Positions 6,627-15,202 of a stretch of 20,132 nucleotides of DNA are shown one piece after another. The stretch is from Prolixibacteraceae bacterium (lineage in GTDB: Bacteria; Bacteroidota; Bacteroidia; Bacteroidales; Prolixibacteraceae), in assembly GCA_016930735.1 (NCBI GenBank), contig JAFGGF010000053.1:1-20132 (forward strand), written 5' to 3'. Within the stretch, counting starts at the first letter, position 1. Every line of letters begins with the position of its first letter. A program made the translations under genes and the position numbers. The notes below the pieces were generated by a model that saw only the letters and a program-made list of their open reading frames with translations, did no database searches and had not been told where the DNA came from.

Positions 6627-7787
6627 ATGGAAAATAATCAAATTAAAAGAAGGGATTTTATTAAAACAACAGGCATCATTGCAGCCGGGGTTGGAATTTC
6701 GGGAGTAACATCGTTTTGCAGTGGTGCGGAAAATTCGATACAAAACAGGATTCCGCGGTGGAAAGGATTTAACCTGCTGGATTATTTTTCTCCAATTGCA
6801 GGAAGAAGAAGTGCCGGAACAACGGATGATGACCTGAAATGGATGGCGGAATGGGGATTTGATTTTGTAAGGCTTCCGATGGCTTACCCCCGGTATGTAA
6901 AGTTTGACCCATCAAAAGATATAATACCTGAAGATGTAGTAAACTTTGACAAGGAACAAGTTGAAAAAATTCAGCAACTGGTTGAAAAAGCAAATAGTTA
7001 CGGACTACATGTCAGCCTGAATTTACACAGGGCTCCGGGATTTTGCGTAAATGCCGGATTTAACGAACCTTATAACCTTTGGCAGGAAAAAGAAGCTCAG
7101 GATGCTTTTTATGAACACTGGGGGATGTGGGCAAAACTTTTCAGAAATATTACACCGGGCAAAATCAGTTTCGACCTTGTGAATGAACCCTGCACAAGGG
7201 AAGATATGAATGACCAGTTTTCAAAAAGAGGCGCAATTCCCGGTGAATTATACAGGGAGGTTGCGAAGAAAGCATTTGATATTATTCGGTCTTACAATCC
7301 CGGGCACATGGTTGTTGCCGATGGGAATGATGTTGGCAGCAAAGTGATTTCTGAAATAACCGACCTTGAAATTGCTCAGAGTTGCCGTGGCTATTACCCG
7401 CATTATGTTTCACACTACCGTGCATCCTGGGTTTGGGAAAATCCGGATGATGCCCCGATGCCTGTCTGGCCGGGAACCATTGACGGCCAGGAATTCGGGC
7501 GTAAAAACCTGGAAGAATTTTACCAGCCATGGATCGACCTTAAAAACCAGGGTGTTGGTGTTCACTGCGGCGAATGCGGATGTTACAACCAGACTCCTCA
7601 TGAAGTTTTCCTTGCCTGGTTCGGCGATATCCTCGATATCCTGACTCCTCACGGAATTGGTTATGCTTTGTGGAATTTCAGGGGAGATTTCGGTATCATG
7701 GATTCAGGAAGGAAGGATATTGAATATGAAGATTGGTATGGGCACAAACTCGACAGGGAACTTCTGGAATTATTAAAAAAATATTAA
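6627..7787 (+). CDS. Tat-exported glycoside hydrolase family 5 protein
   Basis: This is a retaining beta-glycosidase or endo-glycanase of the GH5 (cellulase-like) TIM-barrel family, acting outside the cytoplasm. The N-terminus KRRDFIKTTG followed by a weakly hydrophobic Gly/Ala stretch is a twin-arginine signal. The barrel shows R82 in FVRLPM, H134 in LNLHRAPG, the acid/base E187 in DLVNEP, H259 in the YPHY loop, the nucleophile E316 in HCGEC, and W349 in ALWNF. These match the conserved GH5 active-site set, so it should be active. The 386 residues are one catalytic domain with no carbohydrate-binding module. Substrate cannot be read from the sequence; many members cut beta-glucans, mannans or related chains. 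It is the first gene of the accessory locus, after a 93-base gap, and the PhoD-like gene follows after 9 bases. Confidence 0.88.
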   Translation: MENNQIKRRDFIKTTGIIAAGVGISGVTSFCSGAENSIQNRIPRWKGFNLLDYFSPIAGRRSAGTTDDDLKWMAEWGFDFVRLPMAYPRYVKFDPSKDIIPEDVVNFDKEQVEKIQQLVEKANSYGLHVSLNLHRAPGFCVNAGFNEPYNLWQEKEAQDAFYEHWGMWAKLFRNITPGKISFDLVNEPCTREDMNDQFSKRGAIPGELYREVAKKAFDIIRSYNPGHMVVADGNDVGSKVISEITDLEIAQSCRGYYPHYVSHYRASWVWENPDDAPMPVWPGTIDGQEFGRKNLEEFYQPWIDLKNQGVGVHCGECGCYNQTPHEVFLAWFGDILDILTPHGIGYALWNFRGDFGIMDSGRKDIEYEDWYGHKLDRELLELLKKY

Positions 7788-7796
7788 TGATTTATT

Positions 7797-10271
7797 ATGA
7801 GATGTTTAGCTTTTTTAATACTTATAACAACAGTATTATTCTCATGCACAAAGCAACAAACATTTGTTGCAGATTTTAACAACACGCACGACCGGATATG
7901 GATTGGAAAAGATTTTTGGTCAATTCCATTGGAGGACTGGAAAATTGAAGATGGGAAAATCTGTTGCACCGGAGCTGTTCCGGAATCAAAAGTAAATATT
8001 CTCACACAGGTTATTTCCCCGGGAAAAGGGAAATTTAAATTCTCTGTCAGAATGGGAGTTTCAGAAAGAGGAGATATTCCGGGAACTGCAGGAGTTATTG
8101 TCGGAGTTAAGGATTGGGAAGATCCCGGTGTAAAAGCTGCCTGCTATTTCGGGAAGGGGATAAAAGCCGGAATAAGCCTGAGTGGTTATGCTTTTCTTGG
8201 TGATCAAAAGGTTGACCTTCCGGAAGGATTTGACCCGGAAAACTTTTTATTAACTGTTTCGGGGTCAGATAAAACACTTTCGCTGGAAATAACAGATATA
8301 AACAAGTTAACTGTTCATCTTGATTACAAAACCGATGAAATAAGCGGTATAGTGGCAATAGCCAATAATATCACCCTGGATGAAGAAAAAAAAGGCAATT
8401 CCAAATTCTGGTTTGATGATATTAGTCTGTCTGGTTCAAAAATAAAATCTGCTGAAGAAAATGCATACGGTCCTGTTTTGTGGACGATGTACACTTTAAA
8501 TAAAGGAACTGTAAAATTAATGGCATTACTCCCTCCTGTTGGAATGGATGATAACCAGGATGTTAGCCTTCAGGTTAAAAACGATGAAAACTGGGTTACT
8601 GCGGGAACTGAAAAAATGGAGCCTGATTCGAGGACCGCAATATTTAAACTTACCGACTGGGATGAAACAAAAAATGTGGATTTCAGGATTTTATATGTCG
8701 AAAAAGGGAAAGACAGGCAGGAAATCGAAAATTATTACGATGGAGTGATCCGAAGGGATCCGGTTGACCACCCCTTAAAAGTTGGTGCACTTACCTGCCA
8801 GTTCTGGGCAGCTTTTCCATATTCTCCTCTTGTGAATAATCTGACAGAATTAAATCCTGATCTTTTATATTTTTCAGGAGACCAGATCTATGAACCCAAC
8901 GGGGGATACCCAATAAAAAGAAGTCCGGAAGAAGAATCAATACTGAATTATTTGGGAAAATACTATATGTTTGGATGGGCATTTGGCGATTTAATGCGCG
9001 ACAGGCCAACCATTTGTACTCCTGACGACCACGATGTTTTCCATGGAAATCTTTGGGGAGAAGGAGGCATTGCAAAACCTGAAGGCGCCGGTAGTGCCGA
9101 TACTCGTGGATTTATACAAACCGTAAAAATGGTGAATGTTGTAAACCGCACTCAATGTGGGCAACTTCCTGATCCTTACAATCCAACACCAATTGAACAG
9201 GGTATGTCAGTGTGGTACACTGACATAAATTATGGCAGGGTAAGTTTTGCCATAATCAGCGACCGGATTTTTAAAAGCAGCCCTGAGCGTGTATTTTACT
9301 GGGACGGGAGGCATGACCACTTGAAGGAGCAGCCCAAAGATATATCAGTTCTTGATAAATCCAGTTTAAAGATGTTGGGTGACAGGCAGATGGACTTTTT
9401 AAATCACTGGATTGAAGACTGGAAAAATGTTGATATGAAAGTTTTGCTTTCGCAAACAGTTTTTGCAAATGTTGCCACACATCACGGTCAGTTGGAAGAT
9501 TATCTGATTGGAGATCTTGATTCGGGGGGCTGGCCCAAATCTGCACGCGACAGGGCAATAAAAGTGATGAGGAAAGCTGGTGTTTTTCATATCAGCGGAG
9601 ACCAGCATCTTCCTTCATTGGTTCAATATGGTTTAAGTGATTTCAGGGATGCAGGTTGGTGCTTCTGTACCCCGGCAATTTCAAATATGTATTTGCGTTG
9701 GTTTTTACCTGATGAAGTGGGAGTTGAATATTCGAACAGGCCTGAACACGGATACCCGAATACAGGTTATTATACCGATGCTTTCGGGAATAAGAATTAT
9801 GTTTATGCTGTAGGAAATCCTGGAAAGATTACGGTTGACAGGGATAGCAGGTTTACCCATGCTCAAATACGGTCGTCGGGATTTGGTTTTGTTACTTTCG
9901 ACCAGGTAGAGCGTACAATAAACATTGATTCATGGAGGTTTATTGCAGATGTGGAAGATCCAAATCCGATACGCGACCAGTTTCCTGGATGGCCTTTAGA
10001 AATCACCCAAGCTGATAATTTTGGATTGGAATCTGACTTCCTTTTACCCGAACTGAAAATAAATAAGCCAAATCAGCTGGTAAAAGTGCTGGATGAAAAA
10101 AATAATGAACTGGTTTTTATCTGCCGAAGTAATGGAAATTCGATTCAGCCTGATGTCAGAAGGAATAGCAACTATAAGGTTTTAATCGGAGAGGGTAATA
10201 ATTACAAAGAATTAAAAGGCTTAGCTCCGGGCAAAAAAGGCACTCTTCCTGCAATGCAGGTTGAACTTTAG
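7797..10271 (+). CDS. PhoD-like metallophosphoesterase lipoprotein with N-terminal lectin-like domain
   Basis: Residues 1-17 form a lipoprotein signal with lipobox LFSC (C17), so the protein is anchored in a membrane facing outwards. Residues about 23-215 look like a concanavalin/LamG-type beta-sandwich (start FVADFNN, end FWFDDISLSG). A second beta domain (about 225-315) precedes a PhoD-type metallophosphatase (about 325-715). The latter has C334 in TCQ, D362 and Y365 in SGDQIYE, D410-D411-H412 in TPDDHD and D602/H604 in SGDQHLP. The Cys and DxxY pattern matches the Fe/Ca-dependent PhoD alkaline phosphatase-phosphodiesterase family. A small beta tail (about 750-824) ends the protein. It follows the GH5 gene by 9 bases and is probably cotranscribed. 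The true substrate (phosphodiester, phosphorylated sugar or other ester) is unknown. Confidence 0.82.
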   Translation: MRCLAFLILITTVLFSCTKQQTFVADFNNTHDRIWIGKDFWSIPLEDWKIEDGKICCTGAVPESKVNILTQVISPGKGKFKFSVRMGVSERGDIPGTAGVIVGVKDWEDPGVKAACYFGKGIKAGISLSGYAFLGDQKVDLPEGFDPENFLLTVSGSDKTLSLEITDINKLTVHLDYKTDEISGIVAIANNITLDEEKKGNSKFWFDDISLSGSKIKSAEENAYGPVLWTMYTLNKGTVKLMALLPPVGMDDNQDVSLQVKNDENWVTAGTEKMEPDSRTAIFKLTDWDETKNVDFRILYVEKGKDRQEIENYYDGVIRRDPVDHPLKVGALTCQFWAAFPYSPLVNNLTELNPDLLYFSGDQIYEPNGGYPIKRSPEEESILNYLGKYYMFGWAFGDLMRDRPTICTPDDHDVFHGNLWGEGGIAKPEGAGSADTRGFIQTVKMVNVVNRTQCGQLPDPYNPTPIEQGMSVWYTDINYGRVSFAIISDRIFKSSPERVFYWDGRHDHLKEQPKDISVLDKSSLKMLGDRQMDFLNHWIEDWKNVDMKVLLSQTVFANVATHHGQLEDYLIGDLDSGGWPKSARDRAIKVMRKAGVFHISGDQHLPSLVQYGLSDFRDAGWCFCTPAISNMYLRWFLPDEVGVEYSNRPEHGYPNTGYYTDAFGNKNYVYAVGNPGKITVDRDSRFTHAQIRSSGFGFVTFDQVERTINIDSWRFIADVEDPNPIRDQFPGWPLEITQADNFGLESDFLLPELKINKPNQLVKVLDEKNNELVFICRSNGNSIQPDVRRNSNYKVLIGEGNNYKELKGLAPGKKGTLPAMQVEL

Positions 10272-10370
10272 AATTTAAAAAAGAAAACTTAAAAATATTT
10301 CACAGGCAGTTGTTAAAAACATATTCCTTTTTTTCTGGTCAGAACCGGTTATTTGGCTGATATTTAACAG

Positions 10371-10904
10371 ATGAAATCTTTGATTATAATAGTAGCTGTC
10401 CTAATGCCTTTCCTTTCCGGGAAAAACGTTAGCAAAGCAAAAATTTACCTGGAACAAAGCAACAAAAGGCAATTAATAGCTTTTCAGCAAACCGGAGAAT
10501 CAGGGAAAGTCTCTTTTAAATATCTTGATCCGGGTACTTATTCATTAATAGCAGAATTCCCCCAGCAGGAGGGAAAAATGGTCAGGGAACGGCCCCGATA
10601 TTCAGTGTTGACAAAGGCAGCATTTAACCAGAAAAACAAGACCTGTTATTATCAGGGTATGGAAGGTTATTTCTCCATAAAAATAAAGGGGTTGAGGAGC
10701 AGTGAGTTTGAACGCTTTAATCCGATGTTCAGGGAAAGGCGGGGAGAAGAGGGCGATCAGATATTGTTTGCTCAGTTTCAGGCATTAAAGGAAAATGCCC
10801 AGATCAGCCTGGTAATAAAAGCATTGACCGATGCACAATACAAAAGGGCGGTTGAAAAAGCAGGAAACGACCTTTCGCTGATTTCCATTCCGGGAGCCAG
10901 GTAA
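10371..10904 (+). CDS. secreted hypothetical protein with a prealbumin-like segment
   Basis: I do not recognise this 177-residue protein. Residues 1-17 (MKSLIIIVAVLMPFLSG) form a Sec signal peptide without a lipobox cysteine. Residues about 20-70 (KIYLEQSNKRQLIAFQQTG, then GKVSFKYLDPGTYSLIAEFP) resemble the beta-sandwich strands of transthyretin/carboxypeptidase-regulatory-like domains, where a GxVxFxxLxPGxY pattern is common. The second half is basic and charged (FRERRGEEGDQ) and ends in an Ala/Lys helix; it matches nothing I know. The gene lies 99 bases after the PhoD-like gene and 45 bases before the GntR regulator, all on the same strand. It is not a shadow: no competing frame is better, and codon use resembles its neighbours. 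The start is the ATG at 10371. Confidence 0.7.
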   Translation: MKSLIIIVAVLMPFLSGKNVSKAKIYLEQSNKRQLIAFQQTGESGKVSFKYLDPGTYSLIAEFPQQEGKMVRERPRYSVLTKAAFNQKNKTCYYQGMEGYFSIKIKGLRSSEFERFNPMFRERRGEEGDQILFAQFQALKENAQISLVIKALTDAQYKRAVEKAGNDLSLISIPGAR

Positions 10905-10907
10905 GGT

Positions 10908-10960
10908 AACCGGTAATTTTTTTAATTTAGCTCGAAAATTTAAAACAGGATGAACCGGTA
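10908..10960. promoter_or_regulatory. two AACCGGTA copies around the gntR start, possible autoregulatory operators
   Basis: AACCGGTA occurs at 10908-10915 and again at 10953-10960, 45 bases apart, flanking a box TAATTTAG (10923-10930) that is one mismatch from TAnnTTTG. The related AACCGGTT lies at 10343-10350 before the preceding gene. ACCGGT is also frequent inside coding sequence in this window, so the assignment is weak. Confidence 0.25.
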
Positions 10961-11963
10961 TCAACGAATTGACCATGATTCTTCCAAACCAAAATACAGG
11001 CAGGTTATTGAAATGATTATTTCCGATATTGAATCGGGGATTTTTAAAAAAGGACAGCGGATACCGTCAATCAATGAAACCAGTGAAGAATTATTATTAT
11101 CGAGAGATACCGTTGAAAAAGCGTATGTTGCATTAAAAAAAAGCGGTGTACTTTCTTCCGTGAGGGGGAAAGGTTATTACATTAACCAAACCAATGTATA
11201 TAAAAAGCTGAAAGTCGCCCTGATCCTGAATAAACTGAGTAATTATAAACGAAACATTTATTATGCATTAAAAAACGGGCTGGGAAGTAAAGCCAGCCTC
11301 GATGTTTATATCTATAATTATGATTTACAGGAATTTGAGGAAATTGTAAACAACATCTATTTGAGTTATGATTATTTTATTATCCTCCCGCATTTTAAAA
11401 ATGAAAATGAAGATATTGGCAGGGTTATTCAAAAAATTCAGGAAAACAAAGTTTTGATTGTTGACCGTTTTCATGATTCATTAAAAAAGTATCCTGTGGT
11501 ATACCAGGAATATGAAAAAGATATCAAGGCTGCTTTAACCTGTGGAATTGATTTATTAAAAAAATATTCTCAACTCAACCTGATCTTTCCAACCGGGAAA
11601 TTTTATCCGAAATATATAGAACGGGGATTCCGGATTTTTTGCCAGGTAAATAATTTCAAATTTTCTGTTCTGGATTATCCTGACAGGGAAAAGATCAGGA
11701 TAAATGAAGCATATGTTATTGTCTCCGATGATGATCTGTATGAATTTATTCGGATTATCAGGCAACAGGGATGGAAAACCGGAAATGACATAGGAGTTGT
11801 TGCGTACAATGAAAATCCGGTTAAAGAAATCCTTGAGGATGGGATAACCACAATTTCAACTAACCATGAAGAAATTGGCAGGCTGGCAGCAGAAATGATT
11901 CTTACAAAAGATTTTAAAAAAGTAAAAAGCCCTTTTGAATTTATCAGGAGGAATTCATTATAA
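10950..11963 (+). CDS. GntR-family transcriptional regulator with LacI-type sugar-sensing domain
   Basis: Residues about 12-85 form a GntR winged helix: KYRQVIEMIISDIESGIF, then GQRIPSINETSEELLLSRDT with the recognition helix VEKAYVALKKSGVL, and the wing SSVRGKGYYI. From about 88 to 330 the chain is a periplasmic-binding-like fold with alternating strands and helices (VALILNK, YFIILPHF, VLIVDRF, GVVAYNENP, TTISTNHEEIGRLAAEMI), the LacI/GalR effector domain. This GntR plus sugar-binding architecture is used by Bacteroidota sugar regulators such as the fucose regulator FucR of Bacteroides thetaiotaomicron. It therefore probably senses a sugar or sugar phosphate and controls the surrounding locus, possibly including itself. 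The start ATG at 10950 is preceded by ACAGG. It sits in the middle of the locus, 62 bases before the esterase gene. Effector unknown. Confidence 0.85.
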   Translation: MNRYQRIDHDSSKPKYRQVIEMIISDIESGIFKKGQRIPSINETSEELLLSRDTVEKAYVALKKSGVLSSVRGKGYYINQTNVYKKLKVALILNKLSNYKRNIYYALKNGLGSKASLDVYIYNYDLQEFEEIVNNIYLSYDYFIILPHFKNENEDIGRVIQKIQENKVLIVDRFHDSLKKYPVVYQEYEKDIKAALTCGIDLLKKYSQLNLIFPTGKFYPKYIERGFRIFCQVNNFKFSVLDYPDREKIRINEAYVIVSDDDLYEFIRIIRQQGWKTGNDIGVVAYNENPVKEILEDGITTISTNHEEIGRLAAEMILTKDFKKVKSPFEFIRRNSL

Positions 11964-12025
11964 TCAGAATTTCCTTTATAATTTGCTTTCAAAATCCGAT
12001 ATTTAACTAACTAAACCAAAATAAT

Positions 12026-13291
12026 ATGAAAGCATTAATAATTTCTTTAATATTGGTTTTTCTCTCATTTATTCTGTTTTCACAGGAAGCTAATTATGAC
12101 GAAAGTGAAGTTCCGGATTATAAGTTGCCACAATTACTCGTTTCAAAAAGCGGAAAGGAAATAAAAACCAAAAACCAATGGTTAAAAGACCGGCGCGCTG
12201 AGATTTTAATTGATTTTCAGGAAGAGATGTTTGGAAGGGTTCCGGGCGAATTAAAATTTTCGGGAATTGGGCTTATGGAAGAAAATAATTCTGCAGTTAA
12301 CGGCAAGGCGGTCAGAAGGCAAATCCGTTTGTTTTTTAACCGGAATGAAAAGGAAATTTATATTGATGTGTTGATGTATTTGCCAAAAACACCAAAGCCG
12401 GTACCGGTTTTTCTTGGATTGAATTTTTTGGGGAACCAGACAGTTTACAACGATCCTGAAATTTATATAACTAATTCTTATATAATTAATAATTCTGAAC
12501 TTGGAATTACAGAACATAAGGCAACAGGGCAGTCACGGGGAGGCAAAGCATACCGCTGGGGAGTTGAAAAACTCATCAATTCCGGGATTGGTTTGGTTAC
12601 AGCCTGTTGCGGAGATATTGATCCCGATAGGGATGATTTCATTGATGGTGTCCATCCGATGTTTTACAAAGAAGGGCAAACTGAGCCATTGCCCGATGAA
12701 TGGGGGACAATTGCTGCCTGGGCATGGGGCTTAAGCCGGATTATGGATTACCTGGAAACGGTAAAAGAAGTGGATTCGGAAAAGATTGTTGTGCTGGGGC
12801 ATTCAAGACTGGGGAAAACAGCCCTATGGGCAGGAGCTGCCGATCAACGTTTTGCAGCTGTTATTTCCAATGATTCGGGATGTGGGGGAGCAGCACTTTC
12901 AAAAAGAGCTTTTGGAGAAACGATAGGGAGCATAAACCAGGCTTTTCCTCATTGGTTCTGCGGAAACTTTAAAAAATATGGCAACAATGAAGCAGAACTT
13001 CCATTCGACCAGCATATGTTGATCGCTTTAATTGCTCCACGGCCGGTTTATATTGCCAGCGCTTTCGATGACCAGTGGGCCGACCCCAAAGGAGAGTACC
13101 TGTCGGGATATTATGCTACTGAAGTTTACAGGTTGTTTGGATTAAAAGGACTGGAAAGCCCGGATCCTCCTCAGATTAATTCACCAATTATGGGCAGTGT
13201 TTCTTACCACATCAGGGAAGGTGAGCATGATTTAAAAGAATTCGATTTGGATCAGTATATTAAGTTTGTAGAATTGTTTGTTATTAAATAA
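12026..13291 (+). CDS. CE15-type glucuronoyl esterase (alpha/beta hydrolase)
   Basis: Carbohydrate esterase family 15 enzymes cleave esters of (4-O-methyl) glucuronic acid, classically the bonds linking lignin alcohols to glucuronoxylan. Residues 1-20 form a signal peptide (SQ just before the mature end) without a lipobox, so the protein is exported. The nucleophile S260 lies in VLGHSRLGKTALW, the bacterial form of the CE15 GxSRxGK elbow. Further family signatures are ACCGDIDPD, SNDSGCGGAAL, FPHWFC, ALIAPRPVYIASA with DDQWADP, and the catalytic H401 in GEHDLKEFD. At 421 residues it is one complete catalytic domain. Databases often label such proteins acetylxylan esterase, but the GHSRLGK and DSGCGGAAL motifs favour CE15. 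The stop is 7 bases before the next gene, so the pair is almost certainly cotranscribed. Confidence 0.85.
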   Translation: MKALIISLILVFLSFILFSQEANYDESEVPDYKLPQLLVSKSGKEIKTKNQWLKDRRAEILIDFQEEMFGRVPGELKFSGIGLMEENNSAVNGKAVRRQIRLFFNRNEKEIYIDVLMYLPKTPKPVPVFLGLNFLGNQTVYNDPEIYITNSYIINNSELGITEHKATGQSRGGKAYRWGVEKLINSGIGLVTACCGDIDPDRDDFIDGVHPMFYKEGQTEPLPDEWGTIAAWAWGLSRIMDYLETVKEVDSEKIVVLGHSRLGKTALWAGAADQRFAAVISNDSGCGGAALSKRAFGETIGSINQAFPHWFCGNFKKYGNNEAELPFDQHMLIALIAPRPVYIASAFDDQWADPKGEYLSGYYATEVYRLFGLKGLESPDPPQINSPIMGSVSYHIREGEHDLKEFDLDQYIKFVELFVIK

Positions 13292-13298
13292 AATATAG

Positions 13299-15131
13299 AT
13301 GAATAAATTTCTTTTACTTCCATTAATTGTACTTTTTAGTTGTAATTCAACTCAAAAAAAAACGGTTAATTTAAACCGAGAGTTAAAAAAGTGGCATTCT
13401 ATAACTCTTGAAATTGAAGGATCGGAAACTTCAGAATGGGCTAAAGAAAATCCTTTTCTCGATTACAGGCTGGAAGTCACTTTTAAAAACAATGGTCACT
13501 CGTATAAAGTTCCCGGATTTTATGCAGCAGACGGAAATGCTGCTGAAACATCGGCTGATAAAGGAAATATCTGGAAAGTACGGTTTTTACCGGATCAAAC
13601 CGGTGAATGGAATTATACAGTTTCATTCAGGAAAGGAAAAGATATAGTACTGAATTCCAGGCCTCAATACGGAGAAGCACTATCGGCAGACGGGTTTTCA
13701 GGTAGTTTTTATATTGAAGAATCAGATAAAAACGGTCCTGATTTCCGGTCAAAGGGTAGGCTGGTAAACGGAGGGAAAGGATATCTGAAATTCCTGGAAA
13801 CAGGAGAGGTTTGGATCAAGAATGGGGCTGACAGCCCTGAGAATTTTCTTGCATACGAAGGATTTGATCAAACATTACGATACAGTTTAAAAACAGAGGT
13901 TAGGGAAGGGGAGGCTGACCCTAAAAAGGATCTTCATAAATATGAACCTCATATTAAGGATTGGAAACAGGGGGATCCATCATGGCAAAGCGGAAAGGGC
14001 AAAGGAATTATAGGCGCATTAAATTATCTGGCATCTGAAGGTGTAAATTCACAGTACATGCTGACAATGAATATTATGGGCGATGGCAAGGATGTGTGGC
14101 CATACAATGATCATAATGAAAGGTATCGTTTTGATTGCAGTAAACTGGATCAATGGGAAATCGTTTTCAGCCATATGGATAAACTGGGTATGATGATCCA
14201 TTTTGTTATACAGGAAACTGAGAATGAAACCTTGCTTGATAATGGAAACACCGATGTTCAGAGGATGGTTTATTTACGGGAACTGGTTGCCCGATTTTCT
14301 CATCATCCGGCTGTGACATGGAACCTTGGCGAGGAAAACGGACCTGCCGACTGGTCGCCGTTAGGGCAATCCGATCAACAAAAAAAAGCAATGGCCGATT
14401 ATCTGAAAAGTATAAATCCTTATCCCTGTTTTGTTGTTTTACACACCCATTCCGATGATGAAAAACAGGATAAATACCTGGAACCCATGCTTGGTTATGA
14501 AAATCTGGATGGCCCGTCCATGCAGATTGGAAATCCGTTCAGGGTTTATGAAAGAATAAGTAAATGGGTAAATGAGTCAAAAGATGCCGGTAAACGATGG
14601 GTGGTAAATCTCGATGAAATCGGGCAACACTGGAAAGGTGTCCTGCCTGATTCATTTGATGAAAACCACGACACTGTCAGGTATCAGTGCCTTTGGGGCA
14701 CATTAATGGCTGGCGGCGCCGGTGTTGAATGGTATTTCGGATACCGGTATCCGGAAACAGATTTAACCTGTGAAGACTTCAGAAGCCGGGAAAAATGGTG
14801 GAAACAATCGACAATCGCCACTTCATTTTTTAAATCCTTGCCCGTTGAAGAAATGCAACCGGCCAATCAATTAATTGATAGTAATGAAGGGTGGTGTTTT
14901 GCCAATCCCGGTAATATCTATGTAATTTATTTGCCGGATGGAAATAAAAAAGTAAATATTTATTCAGAAGAAAATAATGAATATCAGGTTAGGTGGTTTA
15001 ATCCACGTAAAGGAGGTGATTTACAAAAAGGTAGTATTGATTTGATCACAGGAATTGGTAATATTGGAATAGGAACTCCTCCTGAAACCAACGGGAAGGA
15101 CTGGGTCGCAGTTATAAAAAGAAATTCATGA
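13299..15131 (+). CDS. DUF5060 domain TIM-barrel glycoside-hydrolase-like lipoprotein
   Basis: The N-terminus carries a lipoprotein signal with lipobox LFSC (C15). Residues about 30-145 are the DUF5060 beta domain, with the NPFLDYRLEV and VPGFYAADGNAAETS motifs. The TIM-barrel-like region (about 150-515) contains the family hallmark KNGADSPENFLAYEGFD. Two acidic clusters sit where a retaining glycosidase would have its catalytic pair: E345/E346 in WNLGEENGP and E440 in NLDEIGQ. A C-terminal beta domain (about 525-608, with WFNPRKGG and PPETNGKDWV) matches the putative collagen-binding domain of related proteins. The 610 residues look complete. The family is believed to hydrolyse glycans, but I know of no settled substrate for this type. 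It follows the CE15 gene by 7 bases, pointing to a joint target. Family is well supported; activity is inferred. Confidence 0.82.
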   Translation: MNKFLLLPLIVLFSCNSTQKKTVNLNRELKKWHSITLEIEGSETSEWAKENPFLDYRLEVTFKNNGHSYKVPGFYAADGNAAETSADKGNIWKVRFLPDQTGEWNYTVSFRKGKDIVLNSRPQYGEALSADGFSGSFYIEESDKNGPDFRSKGRLVNGGKGYLKFLETGEVWIKNGADSPENFLAYEGFDQTLRYSLKTEVREGEADPKKDLHKYEPHIKDWKQGDPSWQSGKGKGIIGALNYLASEGVNSQYMLTMNIMGDGKDVWPYNDHNERYRFDCSKLDQWEIVFSHMDKLGMMIHFVIQETENETLLDNGNTDVQRMVYLRELVARFSHHPAVTWNLGEENGPADWSPLGQSDQQKKAMADYLKSINPYPCFVVLHTHSDDEKQDKYLEPMLGYENLDGPSMQIGNPFRVYERISKWVNESKDAGKRWVVNLDEIGQHWKGVLPDSFDENHDTVRYQCLWGTLMAGGAGVEWYFGYRYPETDLTCEDFRSREKWWKQSTIATSFFKSLPVEEMQPANQLIDSNEGWCFANPGNIYVIYLPDGNKKVNIYSEENNEYQVRWFNPRKGGDLQKGSIDLITGIGNIGIGTPPETNGKDWVAVIKRNS

Positions 15132-15202
15132 CAGTACAGGATAATATAAATCTTTCAATCTGATTATTTTGTAATTTCGTTTTTCTTTGTAAAACCTGAT
15201 TT

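Noticed and set aside
10272..10370. Small gene or RNA in the spacer after the PhoD-like gene
   Set aside because: A-rich sequence without an open frame having a plausible start, and without a stable hairpin.
14738..14752. 12-base palindrome GATACCGGTATC as an operator
   Set aside because: It lies inside the DUF5060 coding sequence and encodes a normal GYRYP segment; coding ACCGGT is common here.
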